A stretch of 5,052 nt of DNA from Candidatus Moraniibacteriota bacterium (lineage in GTDB: Bacteria > Patescibacteriota > Minisyncoccia > Moranbacterales > UBA2206): NCBI GenBank assembly GCA_003534085.1, contig DQBY01000010.1:1-5052 (forward strand). The letters run 5' to 3'. The notes beneath the pieces are model-generated. The model did not search any database and had not been told where the DNA came from. It saw only the letters and a list, made by a program, of their open reading frames with translations. A program made the translations under genes and the position numbers. Shown here in pieces: positions 4,349 to 5,052 of the stretch (the first letter of the stretch is position 1; every line of letters begins with the position of its first letter).

Positions 4349-4353
4349 CAGAT

Positions 4354-4881
4354 ATGAATTTAACTCCTGAGTCGCTGGTGTCATTGGTTTGTGTGCTCAT
4401 TTTTGCGTTGATAGCCTTTTTGTTTTTGAGGTTCGCAAAAAAGGAAGCAGAAAAAGGACGAAAAAAAGAAGAGGAGAGTAAAAAGAGGGAAGAAGCAGAT
4501 ATGTATGGCAATACGGCACTTGCCAGACTCAGACAGGCAGCTTCAAAAAATAAAGTTGCCAATGTGCAGGCAGACGGAAAGATTTCTCCAAGAATCGGGT
4601 TTCCAAGGCTGGACTATTTTAAACAGCATAGTGGAGAGTATATAATCTTTGCCGATATACCTGATTCGAGATCTCATGACCAGATGTTTGGTACCGGGCA
4701 TTACGGTCATAATCTTTTCCAACTTGGAATAAATTCTGGAAAAGAGCGAAGTCTGCGCCTATTCTGGAGCCCAAAAGGACCTATTGAATATTATCCCATT
4801 TCTGATTTTGAGAAATTGGCATCAAGGCTGGAAAAGTATTTGGAAAATTACAAATTTTTTCAGCAAGGAAAGGAGGTCTGA
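4354..4881 (+). CDS. Single-pass membrane-anchored protein of unknown function
   Basis: A 175-residue protein that I do not recognise. Residues 7-27 form one hydrophobic segment (SLVSLVCVLIFALIAFLFLRF) with no cleavage site. A very basic and acidic stretch follows at 28-49 (AKKEAEKGRKKEEESKKREE), likely a charged helix or short coiled coil. The positive-inside rule puts the C-terminal part in the cytoplasm. Residues 77-170 look like a small folded domain with alternating aromatic and charged residues, including EYIIFADIP (95-103), a His/Gly-rich loop HDQMFGTGHYGHN (108-120), LRLFWSPKGPIEYYP (134-148), and a C-terminal helix SDFEKLASRLEKYLENYKFF (150-169). The His/Asp loop could bind a metal, but this is only a guess. 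The gene has its own consensus promoter, structured leader, strong SD and terminator, so it is a well-formed monocistronic unit, probably well expressed. It faces away from the other genes of the window. Confidence 0.8.
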   Translation: MNLTPESLVSLVCVLIFALIAFLFLRFAKKEAEKGRKKEEESKKREEADMYGNTALARLRQAASKNKVANVQADGKISPRIGFPRLDYFKQHSGEYIIFADIPDSRSHDQMFGTGHYGHNLFQLGINSGKERSLRLFWSPKGPIEYYPISDFEKLASRLEKYLENYKFFQQGKEV

Positions 4882-4895
4882 TGAAACGAAGATGA
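4872..4895 (+). other. Second SD and a four-codon reading frame at the end of the ORF
   Basis: GGAGGT (4872-4877) lies within the last codons of the 175-residue gene. It is followed by an ATG at 4881-4883 that overlaps the TGA stop. That frame reads M-K-R-R and stops at once (ATGAAACGAAGATGA, 4881-4895). This looks like a translationally coupled start with almost nothing behind it: either a leader-type micro-ORF or the stub of a lost gene. A further ATG at 4892 opens 40 codons, but they run through the terminator and are not credible. Confidence 0.4.
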
Positions 4896-4931
4896 GTAGC
4901 ACGGGGTTGGCAACCCTGACAGATAATAGCC

Positions 4932-4955
4932 AGGCACTAACAAGTGCCTTTTTTT
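4932..4955 (+). terminator. Rho-independent terminator after the 175-residue ORF
   Basis: A perfect 7-bp stem, AGGCACT (4932-4938) and AGTGCCT (4943-4949), with an AACA loop, is followed by seven T residues (4949-4955). A smaller hairpin, GGGTT-GGC-AACCC (4904-4916), precedes it. Placement 50 bases after the stop codon fits. Confidence 0.85.
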
Positions 4956-4993
4956 ATTTGAAAAATTTTCTGGATGGTTTTGTAATAAAGTGG

Positions 4994-4999
4994 TATAAT
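4994..4999 (+). promoter_or_regulatory. Perfect -10 box of a gene beyond the right edge
   Basis: TGG-TATAAT (4991-4999) is an extended -10 with a perfect hexamer, just past the terminator. No good -35 is seen at 16-18 bases upstream. Transcription would start near 5006, reading out of the window through repeat unit 5. Confidence 0.5.
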
Positions 5000-5023
5000 A
5001 AAGGTGTTAAATAGTAAGTAAAT

Positions 5024-5051
5024 TGTCATGCTGAATTTATTTCAGCATCTA
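5024..5051. repeat. Dispersed hairpin repeat, unit 5 (forward)
   Basis: A 28-base unit beginning TGTCAT and ending CATCTA, with a perfect 8-bp stem, ATGCTGAA (5028-5035) and TTCAGCAT (5041-5048), around a five-base loop. By analogy with the other units an inverted partner may lie just beyond the window edge. Confidence 0.8.
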
Positions 5052-5052
5052 A

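Larger units (their letters stand above)
4007..4353. other. Divergent intergenic region between the PAP2 gene and the 175-residue ORF
   Basis: No gene was found in these 347 bases. From left to right they hold repeat units 3 and 4, a minus-strand extended -10 box, an A+T-rich core with the repeated word TTATTTAAG (4151-4159 and 4192-4200), a plus-strand consensus promoter, a long hairpin in the resulting leader, and a strong SD. The second TTATTTAAG copy lies in an imperfect dyad (GCTTA-TT-TAAGC, 4190-4201) about 20 bases upstream of the -35. Confidence 0.7.

Noticed and set aside
4302..4562. Open frame of 86 codons on the minus strand
   Set aside because: Antisense to the start of the 175-residue gene, which has promoter, SD and terminator; the frame has none.
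4903..4955. Riboswitch or small RNA of a known class
   Set aside because: Two simple hairpins and a T tract fit a plain terminator, and no conserved riboswitch core was recognised.
4784..5014. Open frame of 76 codons on the plus strand
   Set aside because: It overlaps the end of the 175-residue gene out of frame and runs straight through the terminator; the internal ATG at 4892 has the same problem.

Overview
The window looks like a fragment of a small-genome bacterium, most likely of the Candidate Phyla Radiation (Patescibacteria). This is an inference from gene style, not from a marker gene. It rests on a minimal [NiFe]-hydrogenase cluster, a GxxExxY-type protein wedged into an operon, a divergent-PAP2 protein, promoters of the extended -10 type, and intergenic spacers packed with short hairpin repeats. 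The standard genetic code fits all genes; TGA is used as a stop at 4879-4881.

Layout. (1) 1-301, minus: the N-terminal 100 residues of an exported protein of unknown function, cut by the window edge. (2) 302-513: spacer with tandem octamers and a minus-strand terminator. (3) 514-3348, minus: a compact hydrogenase cluster read from right to left. It holds hydD (small subunit, 2545-3348), a GxxExxY/PD-(D/E)XK-like gene (2152-2532) inserted between the subunits, hydA (large subunit, 865-2124) and a truncated hypA-like nickel chaperone gene (514-795), and it ends in the terminator at 463-488. (4) 3349-3544: promoter of the cluster plus a head-to-head pair of hairpin repeats. (5) 3545-4006, minus: divergent-PAP2 (DUF212) membrane protein. 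(6) 4007-4353: divergent intergenic region with a second repeat pair, a minus-strand promoter, a plus-strand promoter and a structured 5' leader. (7) 4354-4881, plus: an unrecognised 175-residue protein with one membrane anchor, followed by a terminator, another promoter and a fifth repeat unit at the window edge.

How it fits together. HydD and HydA would form the electron-transfer and catalytic core of a cytoplasmic group 3b-like [NiFe]-hydrogenase (sulfhydrogenase type). The usual beta (Fe-S) and gamma (FAD/NAD(P)-binding) genes are not adjacent. HydA ends exactly at the histidine after which related hydrogenases are processed, so no maturation protease should be needed. The neighbouring HypA-like protein lacks the zinc domain. 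Together they suggest a slimmed-down nickel-maturation route, which is the most interesting biology in the window. The second signal of note is a dispersed hairpin repeat with five units whose stem bases covary.
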